From Capsicum annuum (lineage: Eukaryota > Streptophyta > Magnoliopsida > Solanales > Solanaceae), in assembly GCF_002878395.1 (NCBI RefSeq), contig NW_025892837.1, forward strand, positions 38,405 to 102,404: a stretch of 64,000 bases of DNA. Reading direction: 5' to 3'. The notes under the pieces were generated by a model. The model saw only the letters and a list, made by a program, of their open reading frames with translations. It was not told the DNA's origin and ran no database searches. Below, piece after piece: positions 1 through 9,659 of this stretch (the stretch's first letter is position 1; each line of letters opens with the position of its first letter). The translations under genes were made by a program, and so were the position numbers.

Positions 1-1
1 C

Positions 2-854
2 TTCATTTATTATATCTTAGTGTATTCTAAGAGTAAAGTGGATCACGTACATCACCTTTGTGCCATGTTATAATGTTTGAAGGATCATCATTTGTATGCC
101 AAGTTCTCCAAGTATGAGTTTTAGTTGAATCCATAGCTTTTCTTTGTCATGTTATCTCTAGTAAAGGGATAATGGTAGATCCCCAAAAGGGTGTAGTGGT
201 AAAGAAATGGACTAGACCTACGACTCCAACCGATATTAAGAGTTTCTTGGGTCTAGCCAGTTATTATCGATAGTTTGTGAAGAGTTTCTCTACTATTGCT
301 AACCCGTTGACAAAGTTGACCCCAAAGAAGGTCAAGTTCCTATGGTCCAATGCATGTGAGGGTAGTTTCGAGAAGTGAAAGATAAATTGACTTCGGCTCT
401 GATTTTGACCTTGCCTAAATGTAGTGATGGTTTTGTGGTTTATTGTGATGTGTCTCATGTCAGTGTTGGTTCGGTGTTAATGTAACATGGTAGGGTTGTG
501 GCTTATGCTTCTAGGAAATTGAAATCTAATGAAAAAAACTACCCCACCCATGATCCAGAACTGTTCGTCATGGTCTTTGCTTTTAAAATTTGTTGGCATT
601 ATCTCTACGGTGTTTATGCTGATATCTTTTCTGATCATAAGAGCCTTTAATATGTGTTTACCCAAAAGGAGTTAAATCTCTGGAAAATAAGGTGTCTTGA
701 GCTATTGAAAGACTTCGATATTCTTCATTACCATCCTGGTAAGGCAAATGTAGTTGCCGATGCTCTTAGTAGATTATCTATGGGAAGTTTGGTCCATATT
801 AATGGGGATAAAAGGGAATTGGTGAGAGATATTCACCATTTTAGGAATCTTTAA
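2..854 (+). pseudogene. pol: pol fragment: end of reverse transcriptase plus RNase H
   Basis: The first codons read FIYYILVYSKSK, which aligns with the RT active-site box FIDDILVYSKS of gypsy elements; both catalytic Asp codons (GAT) are now TAT (Tyr), so this RT could not polymerise. Downstream are the RT connection ([10 protein letters not shown]), the RNase H region ([19 protein letters not shown]) and the diagnostic end [18 protein letters not shown] at about 740-790. Stops and frame changes occur throughout, for example at 271-273 in ASYYR*FVKSF and at the TAA of 647-649, where Gln is expected after DHKSL. The family identity is certain; no function remains. Confidence 0.9.
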
Positions 855-899
855 GTTCGACTTGTGAACTCCAAGGATGGTGGTGAGTTAGTGAGATAA

Positions 900-2110
900 A
901 GGAGAAGCAAGACATAGACCCCGACTTGATGAAGATCAAGAGTAATGTGGGTCAACAAAAGGTATTGGACTTTGTTATTGGTGGTGATTGTATCATAAGG
1001 TAACAAGGTAAGCTATGTATCCCAACGTCAATAGATTGAGGGAAAGGGCCATGGTTGAGGCTCATAGAGCCCATTATGCTATTTATCCCTGTTCCACCAA
1101 GATATACCATGACCTAAGAAAGTTCTATTGGTGGAGTAATATAAAATGTTATGTTACTAGCCATATGGCTAAGTGTATGGTGTTCCAACCAATAAAGGTT
1201 GAGCACTTGAGGCCAGGTGGCCTATACTAAGAAATGGTGTTGCTCGAGTGAAAGTGGGAGGTAATTAATAGTGATTTTGTTACCGATTTCCTAGATCTTG
1301 GAATCAATGTGATTATGTTTTGGTCATTATTGATAGAATGACCAACTACGCCCATTTCTTGCTCGTGAGAACTAATTACTCGGTAGAAGATTATACTAAG
1401 TTGTATCTTGCAGAGATCATGAAGTTTACGGTGCTCCAATGTCTATATTTCGGATCATGGTCCTCAATTTTCATCACACTTTTGGAATTCATTCTAAAAA
1501 GGTTTGGGAATTAAGGTGTGCCTTACTACTGCTTTTCACCCGCAAATAGATGGTCAAACATTGATAATTATCCAAACTTTGGAGGATATATTCTAGGCTT
1601 GTGTAATTGATTATGGTGGAAGTTGTTATGACCACTTACCTTTGATTGAGTTCGCCTATAATAATAGTTACCACTTTAGCATTGGCATGGTGCCTTTTGA
1701 GGCATTATATGGTAGGAGGTGTCGAACTCCTATTGAGTGGTATGAAGTTGGCAAGGGTAAGTTGCTTGGACCCGATTTAGGTCACCAAGCCTTAGAGTTG
1801 GTGAAAATTATTTGTGATATATTGAACACCATTCAAAGTAGCCAAAAGTCCTAAGCGGATGTGAGACATAAGGACTTAAAGTTTAATGTGGGCGATTGGG
1901 CATTCTTGCAAGTATCTCCCATGAAGGGAGTTATGTGGTTTGGTAAAAAAGAAAAGGTTGGCCATCGATATATTAGTCCCTACTTGATTGTGAAGAGGGT
2001 TGGCAATGTTGCCTATGAGTTAGAGTTTCCCCTAGTATGGACTCCATTCACCCAGTTTTCCATGAGTTTATGTTGTAGAAAGATATGGGAGATCTTTTCT
2101 TGGTTGTTCC
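900..2110 (+). pseudogene. pol: pol fragment: integrase
   Basis: The N-terminal zinc-binding region is at about 1015-1230 (EAHRAHYAIYPCSTKIYHDL, then KCMVFQ; the first of the two expected C-x2-C cysteines is kept, the second is not). The core keeps the first acidic residue in 'INSDFVT' (about 1265). The segment equivalent to ISDRG at about 1450 is frame-shifted. Where DGQAERTIQTLE is expected (about 1555) the sequence reads DGQTLIIIQTLE, so the catalytic Glu is lost. After the core come the conserved EFAYNNSYH and ALYGRRCRTPIEW (1645-1740) and the GPY-like C-terminal module (YISPYLIVKRVGNVAYEL, 1970-2025). A catalytically dead chromovirus integrase. Confidence 0.9.
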
Positions 2111-2118
2111 CTTAAAAG

Positions 2119-2322
2119 ATGTCAGTACTCAGACTCCTTGTCCAATGAGGAGGTCCCAGTGAGGATCTTAGATTGGAAATTTCACCAATTTTGAATGAAA
2201 GAAGTGGATTTGGTAAGGTTCTATGGAGGAACCAAAAGTCCGAGGAAGCTACTTGGAAGGTGGAGGAGGAAATGTTGTCCAAGTTCCCGCATTTAATTCC
2301 CATTCTAGAAACTTGTGATAGA
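2119..2322 (+). pseudogene. Chromodomain-like C-terminal tail of integrase
   Basis: Fragments EEVPVRILDWK (about 2148-2183) and, in another frame, WRNQKSEEATWKVEEEMLSK (2226-2285) match the chromodomain tail found after integrase in Tekay/Del-type chromoviruses, where the consensus is close to 'EEVPVQILDRQVRKL ... VLWRNQ...EATWE'. A frameshift and internal stops separate the two halves. In the family this domain is thought to steer integration to heterochromatin. Reading ends at the stop near 2320. Confidence 0.75.
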
Positions 2323-2999
2323 GGTATGTGTTGATTTTCTTACTTTGATTTATGTCTTTATTAGAAAATGGATTAAAGTTCCAAATGTAGGATTGGATTG
2401 TGTCTTATTAGGCAAGGGATTCAAGTCCCTAATGCTTTGAAATTATGTTCTCTTATTGTAATGGATTTAAATCCGTAATACCTTGAGTTGATCCATGTTC
2501 TTGATAGATGATAGGTCAAATTCTCCAATGCTTTGATTTGATATGTATCTTTGATGAGTTTGAATCCCTAAGTAGTGAAAGGAATAAGTGTTTAATAAGT
2601 GATGAGTTGGAGTCCTGAGACCAGTGAAAAGAAATGGTTGATTGATGATGACCATGATATGTGTTGAATTGTATCCTTGTTGTGTGCCTTGTCCTCGTTA
2701 TGTGGAGATTTTTTTGATGAGTGCTAATATGTTAATTCGAGAATGATCTTTTCTTACCCATCATTCGTGGACGCATGATCCTAAGTGGGGGAAAATGAAA
2801 CACCCACGAATGTGGCCTTAGAAAAGAATTTTCGTTGATTGGTGATAAATCATGATATGTGTTGTGTTATGTTGTGTCCTTATGGTGTGATCGTTTATAA
2901 CTTATGTAAGTCTTGGTTGATGCATGTTGGTGTGTTAACTTGTTTTTATGCTTACTTCATCTCTCCTTCGAGGACACATGGTCTGGGGTGGGGGGGAAT
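2323..2999 (+). other. 3' untranslated stretch with two polypurine-tract copies
   Basis: Non-coding. It contains two related segments of about 200 bp (roughly 2640-2840 and 2841-3000). Each has a CATGATATGTGTTG motif near its start and a 'TTCG(A/T)GGACnCATGnTC' plus G-rich tract at its end (2764-2795 and 2967-2999). In this superfamily such a tract sits immediately before the 3' LTR and primes plus-strand DNA synthesis. The first copy is followed by TGAAACACCC and the second by TGAAGCTCC, both resembling an LTR start. Confidence 0.7.
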
Positions 3000-5409
3000 T
3001 GAAGCTCCTAGACTTGAATCCTTGAAAGAACAACAACTTTTGGTGTCTCTAGGGTGGATACGGTTGAAAGGCATAAGTCGTACCCTTGGTGACGACTTGT
3101 ACCCTTCTCCTCCTCCCCTTAAGTATCCTAGACAGAATGCTAGGATATTACACTAGTTTCTATATGACTTTACCTTCCTTCAATCATAACCAATGCATAC
3201 TAGTCGTATGCAACTTAACAGTGAAGAAAGAGGCCTCAAACCAAGTGGACTGTTTTGGTTACAGGTGGTCTATACAAGTTTGATTATGATTCATAACCTT
3301 TGGATATGACTCGATGGTGTCTATTCATACCCTAACCAGTGTGGTTGACCTTGGAGAAGCCAAGGGTCTGAGTTAGGGTACAACTCATACCCTAGCTCAC
3401 AATTGCTATGTGAACCGTAAGTGGGAGTCATACACCTGAACATTTAGGCTTTCCAGATTTTAACCAAGAACCTTTTGGTCATTTCCCATTCCTAAAACCC
3501 TAAAACCTCTCACTATATAAGGCATAGCATCCTCCTAAGTCTTTATTTTACAAGACCTAAACATCTTAAACACTCTAAAGGATCTTGAAGCAAGACTGGA
3601 ATCTAGGGTTTAGAGATGTTCATCTTGTGGAAAGAAGGAATCAAGATTGTTGATGTGTCACCTTGTTTAAGGCATGTATCTCTTCCCCTCTTTATAACTC
3701 TAATCCCGACTAATTCACACTTGGATTAATAAGTGCACATGGTTGTTCTTAATCAAATGAAAAGGGTTTTTGCTATTAAATAATGAATAATAATGATTCT
3801 TGCTTATACTTGTGTTGATACATGTTCTTGATGGTAGATTGGATATGTCAGTGATTTTTGTATAATTTTTAATGTGAGGGTCTTGAGTAATCCTAATCTT
3901 GATTATTTCTACCATGACAATGACCATATTAAAGGTATGCACCCAAGGTGTTGGTAAAAACGTCTAAGTGAAATGAATAGGTACAGGTTGATGATATCTT
4001 GAGATAGAGCAATGGCCTAATGAGTATAGATGAGTGATAATGATGTTTTTAAAGGTATTGTAAGTATTTCAAGTTTGAGGATTCCCTTATTAAGCTAAGG
4101 ACCAACAAGAGGTTGAATTCCCTCAATGTAAAGTTGAACTTGAATTGTGTGTTGAACCCAAGTATGGTAAGAATGTGGTAATAGATTGCTAATAAAATGT
4201 GAATAGATTGTGAGGGTCTTGTTGACCATGAATTGAAATGTATGATTAAATGAATCAAGGCATTGGCCTATTTAAATGGTTCAGAAATGAAGGCTCCCGT
4301 AATTACCATGTAGTTATGTATAGTATTAAATTGACTAAATGGTTAAAGTCCTTAAGTAGTGTATTGAACATATGATTGATCCATGAGAAAAGGGGGCTAA
4401 ATTCCCATTGTCAACTAATTATTATGTGATGTCTTGAGATTGAAGTTCATTTCCTTATGAATGGCTTGAGGTTGAAGTCCCTTGCCCAAACAAGTAGCAT
4501 TAGGTTAAATTATCTTGATCAAGAGATCTGTTGAGGTGATAGCACCTCGCCCCCAATGTATGAGCATGCAGTTAAAGTCCCTTGCTTAAATTAATACGAG
4601 TATGGAAAGAGTTCCTTGTGGAATGAATGGGTATGTGGTTAAAGCCTTTGGTTGATGAACTAGTAAGCATGGTTTATGTCCCTTGTCTAAGTATGTATGA
4701 TTTTAGTGAAAGTTCTATGCTTTGTGTGAATTGTTGAATCTATAAGTGTGGAGGGTCGGGGTTCTTCATTTCATGCCTAATGAATGAATACTTAAGAATG
4801 TTGAGCCTTGATATCTTGATTGGTATGTGAAGTATTTATATGTATGGATAAGTGTATGAATGTGATAATACGTGATATATTGACTTGTTGTTTATTGATG
4901 ATGTACTTTATCACTTATCCTTGAGTTATATGCTAGCGTTCCAACTACTAACCGTCTTTGGACTCTACATCCCCATGTGACGTAGGGGCCGGAGCATATT
5001 CTTCTTCTCCTGCACAGTTATTAGATAATCACGCGGTTTGTGCATTGACTTGAATGAGTGAGCTTCCTTACATTTGGAAGACATTCATCTCTTAGTCCCT
5101 ATCTTTAGGCTTGGTCTCTGTAAGACTTGGTTTGGCTATATTCGGGGGCTTGTCCCGAAATATACATTTATTGACTTCAATTTTGTATAGAGGTATTGTG
5201 AACAACTGTTAACTTGGGCACGAGTAGTTATTTTAATGAGTCTAATGTGAACTTACGTTATTATTTCTGCTATATTGTCATGAGAGTTGGGGTCCCTTCT
5301 ACTCCTATAGTATGATGAGAAGTATGTAATGAGTTATTGAGGGTGACCTCCGATTCATGTCAGATTTAGGTGCCTATACGACATGCCTCGGGGTTCGGGT
5401 CATGTCACA
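3000..5409 (+). repeat. 3' LTR of the first chromovirus
   Basis: Begins after the second G-rich tract with TGAAGCTCC and ends at ...GGTTCGGGTCATGTCACA. The end matches the ends of the other LTRs here (GGTTCGGGTCGTGACA at 38227). About 2.41 kb. It contains repeated 'GGTACnACTCATACCCT'-like inverted motifs (3080-3110, 3330-3430), a TATA box, a donor-like AAG|GCATGT at 3669-3677, many 'AAAGTCCCTTG' repeats (about 4470-4690), and the conserved CGGGGGCTTGTCCCG at 5143-5157. The sister LTR is not in the window, so the start is inferred. Confidence 0.78.
3513..3522 (+). promoter_or_regulatory. Putative TATA box of the 3' LTR
   Basis: CTATATAAGG lies about 510 bp into the LTR, just after the cluster of inverted motifs and before an A/C-rich leader containing AAACCCTAA-type sequence. 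It is a good plant TATA match and sits where the R region should start. No transcript evidence is available. Confidence 0.5.
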
Positions 5410-5837
5410 CGGTCCAATATGATAGAACCGGGCACCCCATACTAATGAACTATCTCCCAAACATAAATTTGGGATAATCTCTCAGCAATGAAGGTCATCT
5501 GAATAGGAATGAAATGTGCCGACTTGGTCAAACTATGCACCATAACCTAAATACTGGCATGACCACAGAATGTACGAGGAAAACTACAAATGAAGTCGAT
5601 TGTAATCTTTTCCCATTTCTACTCGAGAATGGGAAATCTTCGAGTCAATCCATCAGGAAGTTGATGCTCGGACTTAACCGGCTGACAACATAGGCTACGA
5701 ACTACAAAGTCCGCCACTTCCCTTTTCATATCATCCACCAGTAATGCTGCCTTAAATCTCTATACATCTTAGATGTACTAGGGTGGATAGAATATCTAGA
5801 GATGTGATCCTTATAAAGAATAGACTAAATAAAATCA
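5410..5837 (-). pseudogene. pol: pol fragment: integrase N-terminal half
   Basis: On the minus strand the text includes MKREVADFV, CCQPVKSEHQLPDGL (the Cys pair of the zinc-binding domain and the following helix), ITIDFI (first catalytic Asp) and SLTKSAHFIPIQMTFIAERL. It stops at GVPGSIIS, immediately before the second catalytic Asp. Several internal stops. The clean break in a conserved motif fits interruption by insertion rather than slow decay. Confidence 0.85.
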
Positions 5838-6560
5838 TCAAGCCGAGGAACACAAATACGACCTTGAAATATCAAGATACCTGGAATCGATAGTGTGCCT
5901 TCCAGAATCATCAATCACCACCTGATCACAGAGGAAGCACAGCTTTCTATTCTCATACTGACAATCACAAATCTGTTCAAATAGGGAAGACCTCGAATCC
6001 AAACAAGCCAAAATCATCACAGGATTTGAAATATCAAGGGGAATAATCAAATTGGATAAGGACTGAATGTCCCGTTCCATAGGCCTCTGAGAAAATAATA
6101 TGCATACCAAGCTACCCATACTAACTGCCTTGTGACTCAAGGAATCAGCTACTATATTTGCCTTAGTCGGATAATACAAAATGAAAATATCATAGTCCTT
6201 GAGCAACTACACCAATCTATGCTGGAAAGCAATAATCCGTGCTAGGTTATACGATGTTGAAGGTTGTGGTGATCGGTGAAAATCTCACAATTCACTCCAT
6301 ACAAATAATGCCTCCAAATCTTGAGCCCGAAAACTACCATGCCAACTCCAAATCATGAGTGGGGTTGTTACGCTCATGAACTTTAAGATGTCTAAAAGCA
6401 TAAGCAATGACACGAACATGTTGCATCAAAAGACAACCAAGACAAACACCAGAATCATCACAAAACACGATGAATCCCGCACCCTCAGTGGGAAGAGCTA
6501 ATACTGGAGCTGAAGTAAGACAATCCTAGATATTTCCAAAGCTCAACTCACACTCCTCGA
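5838..6560 (-). pseudogene. pol: pol fragment: RNase H
   Basis: An open stretch at 6206-5838 starts LKDYDIFILYYPTKANIVAD followed by SLSHKAVSMGSL, the usual RNase H end (KANVVADALSRKAVSMGSL). The N-terminal half (about 6540-6210) is only visible in pieces: on the minus strand it includes [20 protein letters not shown] text around 6420-6370 in shifted frames. RNase H removes the RNA template during reverse transcription; this copy is broken. Confidence 0.82.
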
Positions 6561-6561
6561 A

Positions 6562-7360
6562 CTACCGGAAAGGAACTTCTATCCGAGTCAATCTAGTCAT
6601 AGAGGATGAAACAGTAGCAAAGCTCTCAAAAAAGCGCCTATAATAACCATCCAAACCAATGAAGTTGTGAACCTCAGTCGAAGACGTAGGCCTAGCCCAA
6701 TCACAAATCACTAAAATCTTAGCTGGGTCAACCATGATAAAGACTTTAGATACCACATGTCCAAGGAACGACACTGACTCAAGCCAAAATACACACTTAG
6801 AGAACTTGGCAAAAAGCACATGATCTCACAAAGTCTGAAGCACAATCCTCAAATATCACACATGATCCTCACTACTCCTCGACTACACAAGAATATCATC
6901 AATAAACACAATAATGAATGAGTCTATGTAAGGTCTAAACACATAGTTCATCGAGTCCATGAACATGGGTGTGGTATTATTCAGCCAAAAAGACATCACC
7001 AAAAACACATAATGACCATAATAGGTCCTGAAAGGTGTCTTCGGAAAATCCTTAGCCCGAATGCTCAGCTAATGATAACCAGACCTCAAATAAATCTAGG
7101 AAATCATGGCTTAATCCTGATACTGGTCGAACAAATCATCGATGTGACGCATATGATAACGGTTCTTCACCGTCACCTTATTAAGCTGTATATAATCAAC
7201 AATCATACGCATAGAGCCATCTTTCTTCTTTACAAAAGATATAAAAGCTCCCCACTAGGACACACTTGGTCTAATAAACCCTTTACCAAGAAGATCCTAA
7301 AGCTGAGAATTTAGCTCCTTAAGCTCATCAGAAGCCATACAGTAAAGTTCCATAGAAATA
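6562..7360 (-). pseudogene. pol: pol fragment: reverse transcriptase
   Basis: The minus strand encodes, from 7360 downwards, RT finger and palm pieces, then VFIDDILV at about 6911-6888 (the YxDD-type box, both Asp intact) followed by a stop, and then 6819-6562 with [23 protein letters not shown] and [21 protein letters not shown], the RT thumb/connection. Typical length and order for gypsy RT, but several in-frame stops and frame changes make it inactive. Confidence 0.87.
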
Positions 7361-7362
7361 GG

Positions 7363-8040
7363 TCAGGTGTCAGGCTTAAGGTCAATAGAAAATTCAATAT
7401 CACGATTATGGGGACTACTAGGAAGGTCAATAGGGAACACAACAGAAAACTCATAAACAATAGAAAAAGAGTCAAGTGACGGTCTCTCTACATGAGTATC
7501 ACGTATATAAGCGAGATAAGTCTTACAACCCCTCAATATAAGACTTCTAGCACAAACATAAGAAATAATCCCCATCGGCTCACGATTAACCTCTACCTGC
7601 CAAAAAACTTGGAGTACACTGTAAATTGATAATGTAACGGTTTTTGCAAAATAATCCATGACTACATAATAGCAGGATAACTAGTCCATGCCCAGAATCA
7701 TATCAAAATATAGCATATCTAGAATAAAAAGATCAATATAAGTATCAACATCACTAACTGTCATAACTCATGATATACATACTCGATCTACTACTAAAGA
7801 ATTACCCACGAGAGTATATACGCACAATAGCATAGATAATAAATCACTAGTCAAGTACAACTTTGGTGCATAATAAGCAGATATATAAGAATTAGTGAAT
7901 CTAGGATTAAATAAATTAAGAGACAACTTGTGTCACACCAAAATCATACCTGTAACTACAGCATTCAAAGTCTAAGCCTTGGGTCTTGCAGGAATTGGAT
8001 ATAACTTACCATGCTCGCCACCTAGCTGGGCACTTAACCA
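7363..8040 (-). pseudogene. pol: pol fragment: protease end and protease-RT linker
   Basis: On the minus strand a 'DMILGMD' motif near 7700-7680 marks the end of the retropepsin domain (family consensus DVILGMDWL). The open stretch 7659-7363 ends with EFSVVFPIDLPSSPHNRDIE and then FSIDLKPDT, the conserved linker in front of RT (family: DVFPxDLPGLPPxREIxF). The catalytic D-S/T-G region upstream is unreadable because of frame damage. Confidence 0.75.
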
Positions 8041-9451
8041 ACCTCCTATCTTACCTGCCTAAGTACCACCTCGAGCATCCTTATAACAACCCCCTACAAC
8101 CTTTTGAATCACCTCTACTTGAGAGGTAACCTATCCTAATAGGAGTAGCACCCTAGGCTTAAATAACTATTGCCCTACAACTAGGGCAATCTCACAAAAA
8201 ATAACTAGGAACCCCATAAGTAAAACAAAAGTCACGAGAAGAACTAGAACTTACAGATCTGGATGAACTAGAGTAACAACTATGTCTAGCACAGCCTATA
8301 TATAAAACTCTCAAAGACTAATCATTGTGCTTACAAGTGTGACTACTAGTACCAAACTGACCTCTTGCAAGTCTGAAGAGCTACCTAAATTGATCGACTA
8401 GTATAACTCTGAGGCTGAAAAGATAGATATGGGGAATTCCTAATCAGAGAATTACTACCTTTGAATTGGCAACTAATATGGCTCCCACCAAATCTTCCTT
8501 TATACTTGGGCCTCTTATCATGACCTACGTGATGCATATCCTCCGTCACTTTTGCATGATCTAAAGCCTCAGCAAAGGTCTTATCTACAACAACTAGACT
8601 CTGAGTAGCCAAAAGAATTAGGAGTCTCATTCCTCTTAAAAAGAATCAATCTCTCTCATACTCAGTATCTAAAATAGAAGTAGAAAGTGAAGCCAAATCA
8701 TGGAAACAGGACTCACACTCAGTGACTGTCAAAGAATCCTACTCCAATCAGTTGAACTAATCCCTCAGTCAATCCCTAAGTTTCACAACATATACTTCCC
8801 CAAGAACATCTTGAAGAACTGAGTCCATGATAGAAGAGAAGATCCTACTAGCCTAGAGCTCATAAAACCTCTCTACCAGTGTCGAGTAGACAAGTCCAAC
8901 TAAAATATAGTGTAATCCACAGCACGAGTCTCAACAAGGCCTAAACCATGAAGCCTATACTCACAAGCAGTAAGAAAATCAAATGCGCCATCTGTAGTAT
9001 CACCAAAAAACCTAGGCAAAGTGAACCTCAAAAACCTACCCAGCATTTTCTGCTCCTCGAAAAATATAGCAGGTTAGGTCACAACTGGCTAAGTGGATAT
9101 TAGCTAAATAAGTACTAGCATAAGAGGAACCTCAACTCCAAAATTTATAGCTATAGGCTACACTCTTTCCCCAATAGTCTACATACCATAAACAATAGCC
9201 AACAATTGAACCAAGGCACTAAGCAAAGAAGTGGGGATAAAACCTTATAGATCCTGGGCTGGTGTCTGTCCCACTGTTAGTAGTGGTGGAGGAATATATG
9301 GCTCAGGTGTAAGAATGGGGTTTGGGAGAGGCAGCCCTTCCTGGTCCCTAACTGGTGACACATCAAGAGGCTTTTCTCAAAAAGGAGTAGGATCTTTGGG
9401 CTTAGTCTCGGGACCCTCATCTTGCATAATTGTAGCACGTGTCCTGGGCAT
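8041..9451 (-). pseudogene. gag: gag relic
   Basis: The start codon is taken at 9451 (minus), giving MPRTRAT..., about 190 bp downstream of the PBS; a TGA follows within about 25 codons. The middle is heavily damaged. A stretch at 8630-8385 holds the typical SLVVVDKTFAEALDHAKVTE segment before the nucleocapsid. A decayed zinc knuckle is visible near 8240-8190 as C-F-T-Y-G-V-P-S-Y-F-L-stop-D-C-P, where the second Cys and the His of a CCHC knuckle are both Tyr. Confidence 0.72.
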
Positions 9452-9641
9452 CTATTAAAGAGTAAGGTCAAGAAAATATCCTACAAACAAACTCATACAC
9501 TTAGCACGATATGAGTGAAAGAAGTGAAGGACTCATAAGAATGTCCCATAGCCTCCCAAAGATAGGAAACGGACGTTCACATTCTGATCCGCAGGACTCT
9601 ATTAGACACTTGCTCTTGTATTGACAATATCGATGAAACCT

Positions 9642-9656
9642 AGGGTCTGATACCAA
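9642..9656 (-). other. Primer binding site (initiator tRNA-Met type)
   Basis: The minus strand reads AATTGGTATCAGACCC directly after the 5' LTR end. TGGTATCAGAGC is the usual PBS of plant Ty3/gypsy chromoviruses, complementary to the 3' end of initiator methionine tRNA; one or two bases differ. Confidence 0.8.
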
Positions 9657-9659
9657 TTC

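Larger units (their letters stand above)
1..5409 (+). mobile_element. Ty3/gypsy chromovirus, 3' part (5' end outside window)
   Basis: The window opens inside reverse transcriptase and runs through RNase H, integrase and a chromodomain-like tail into a purine-rich tract and a 3' LTR ending ...TCACA at 5409. This gene order (RT-RNase H-IN-chromodomain) is that of plant Ty3/gypsy chromoviruses. All coding parts carry stops and frameshifts. It ends directly against a minus-strand gypsy integrase fragment, so it may have inserted into that element; the left flank needed to test for a target-site duplication lies outside the window. Confidence 0.88.

Noticed and set aside
2839..3156. 105-codon plus-strand frame with hydrophobic start
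   Set aside because: Spans the duplicated PPT/LTR junction and the start of the LTR, so it is untranslated element sequence.
7012..7314. 100-codon plus-strand frame
   Set aside because: Antisense shadow of the minus-strand reverse transcriptase region.
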